DNA of 41,772 nt, taken from an uncultured Alistipes sp. GTDB taxonomy: Bacteria; Bacteroidota; Bacteroidia; Bacteroidales; Rikenellaceae. Position 1 is the first letter of the stretch. Every line of letters starts with the position of its first letter. Both the position numbers and the translations under genes were made by a program. Below the pieces are notes generated by a model. That model saw nothing but the letters and a program-made list of their open reading frames with translations, did no database searches and had not been told where the DNA came from. The stretch spans positions 1-41,772 of the forward strand of contig CAJMKE010000017.1 in the NCBI GenBank assembly GCA_905213895.1, read 5' to 3'. This document shows positions 40,625 through 41,772 of this stretch, piece by piece.

Positions 40625-41772
40625 ATGAAGAAACTTTTACTTTTTGCAGCCGCGGCGACGATGTTCGCAGCCTGCTCCAAAGACACGACCGAGGATACAA
40701 ACGTACTGCCCGAAAACGTACCGCCGCACGATGTTTTGCAGGTATCTGTCGACGACGAAGACGAATCGCGAATCCAACTCGACAACGGAAAAACCGTATG
40801 GACCCAAGGCGACAAGGTCTCCGTATTTTACAAGACTACCGGTAACGAATGCTATCAGTTCACCGGCAATACCGGCGATACGAGAGGCTCTATCATGAAA
40901 GTCAGCGGCTCGGCAGGCGCAACCGCAATCGACAAGAATATAGTAATCTATCCTTACAACAAGGATTACGAACTCGATTTGATGAATAATACGGTCTCCG
41001 TGGTTATCCCGTCCACGCAGCGTTATGCCAAAAACAGTTACGGTGTCGGAGCGAACGTCATGATTGCTTCGAGCAGCAACAATTCGTTCACGTTGAGAAA
41101 TATCTGCGGCTGGCTGAAACTGCAATTCACCGGCAACGCCATAATAAATGCCATAAAGATAAAGGGCAACAACAACGAACAACTGGCGGGAACAGCAATC
41201 GCAAACTACGAAGATTTTCCGACGTTCCTCTATGGCAATCTTGCCAACTCGGGCGACGATATAGGCGGCATAATCCTGCCGCCCGGCGAGTATGCACGAG
41301 AGATTACTCTCGACTGCGTCACAGGACTGATGCTTTCCGATGTCCCGACCGAGTTCTATATCGCCGTTGCACCGCAAACTCTGTCGAAAGGAATTTCGAT
41401 AACCGCGGAATGTTACGGTAATACTTCCAAAATCAACAAATCGACAAGCAAATCGATTACGATTGCCCGCAACCACATCGTGCCTGTCGCGAATATCGAT
41501 ATCGATGTACCTGTTCCTAATAAATGTATTCTTTACACATCATCTGACGGTAAAATAGTTGAGCCTAAAAATTCTGCTTTTAACGCAACCATCGTATCCA
41601 ATACTTACAATAATGGCATAGGCATGATTATTTTTGACCGAAATATTTGGGGAATTGGCAATAATGCTTTCAAAGGTTGCACAGAACTGACAAGCATAAC
41701 TATTCCAGATAGCGTTGCTTCGATTGGAGATTCTGCATTCTCAGGTTGCAGCGGTCTGACAAGCATTAAAAT
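40625..41772 (+). CDS. BspA-like leucine-rich-repeat lipoprotein with fimbrillin-like domain (cut by right edge)
   Basis: ATG 40625, open for 382 codons to the window end, no stop reached. Lipoprotein signal MKKLLLFAAAATMFAAC (Cys17), followed by SKDTTED, an acidic surface-export type patch. Residues about 40-300 look like a fimbrillin domain ('SRIQLDNGKTVWTQGDKVSV', 'IVIYPYNKDY', 'FYIAVAPQTLSKG'). From about residue 335 BspA/LRR_5 repeats begin ('NNAFKGCTELTSITIPDSV', 'DSAFSGCSGLTSI'). Such repeats mediate adhesion in other Bacteroidales. Third member of the short peptide/fimbrillin-lipoprotein arrangement in the window. Confidence 0.88.
   Translation, partial: MKKLLLFAAAATMFAACSKDTTEDTNVLPENVPPHDVLQVSVDDEDESRIQLDNGKTVWTQGDKVSVFYKTTGNECYQFTGNTGDTRGSIMKVSGSAGATAIDKNIVIYPYNKDYELDLMNNTVSVVIPSTQRYAKNSYGVGANVMIASSSNNSFTLRNICGWLKLQFTGNAIINAIKIKGNNNEQLAGTAIANYEDFPTFLYGNLANSGDDIGGIILPPGEYAREITLDCVTGLMLSDVPTEFYIAVAPQTLSKGISITAECYGNTSKINKSTSKSITIARNHIVPVANIDIDVPVPNKCILYTSSDGKIVEPKNSAFNATIVSNTYNNGIGMIIFDRNIWGIGNNAFKGCTELTSITIPDSVASIGDSAFSGCSGLTSIK

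Overview
The window looks like chromosomal DNA of a Bacteroidales bacterium, most likely Rikenellaceae/Alistipes-like. The signs are promoters of the Bacteroidota type (TTTG about 20 bases upstream of TAnnTTTG), almost no Shine-Dalgarno sequences, lipoproteins with fimbrillin-like N-termini, GLUG and BspA-type repeats, an HU-CCDC81/SPOR protein and a roughly 50-55% GC coding style. No transposase, integrase, phage or CRISPR genes are visible. The genus is an inference.

Layout. 1-3.9 kb: a huge minus-strand lipoprotein (fimbrillin-like domain, two Fn3/jelly-roll-like modules, metallophosphoesterase), cut by the left edge and preceded by a 38-residue peptide gene. 3.9-9.4 kb: fabD, a ROK-family protein, a GNAT acetyltransferase, rpe and an ABC-F ATPase. 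9.5-13.5 kb: an SGNH-hydrolase-like lipoprotein, rlmB, a YgjP-type metalloprotease, a second GNAT, tsaB and smpB. 13.5-19.5 kb: a surface-protein unit made of promoter, leader peptide, 41-residue peptide, 1716-residue lipoprotein and a strong terminator. 19.5-29.3 kb: dnaG and uvrB (divergent), the minus-strand cluster HTH/S24-like regulator - histidine kinase - lgt - HU/SPOR protein - gtrA, tRNA-Arg(CCG) and ruvB. 29.3-35.3 kb: a HAD phosphatase with aroB, divergent from typA-rpiB, then a sulfatase. 35.3-40.1 kb: glnK-amtB, and on the other strand HAD hydrolase - ispE - endonuclease/phosphatase - frameshifted CPBP protease. 40.3 kb to the right edge: a second leader peptide, a 40-residue peptide and a BspA-like lipoprotein cut by the window end.

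Most genes are housekeeping (fatty acid and isoprenoid synthesis, pentose phosphate pathway, shikimate pathway, DNA replication and repair, ribosome rescue, tRNA/rRNA modification, nitrogen uptake). The unusual material is in the surface-protein units and the intergenic DNA. Three short peptides share an exact-spacing motif (Y-x2-P-x-[ILV]-x7-E-[RE]-G-[FV]-x2-S). Each sits 2-25 bases upstream of a fimbrillin-like lipoprotein gene. Two of these units also start with a leader ORF that shares a FGGGIFA core encoded by a run of exactly nine G. Five G9 tracts occur in the window, two of them inside lipoprotein genes.

The intergenic DNA also carries nine copies of a 9-bp-period array (unit NTTAARGWC), several of which fold into terminator-like hairpins between convergent genes. 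An 83-85 bp palindromic repeat carrying its own promoter precedes both dnaG and tRNA-Arg.
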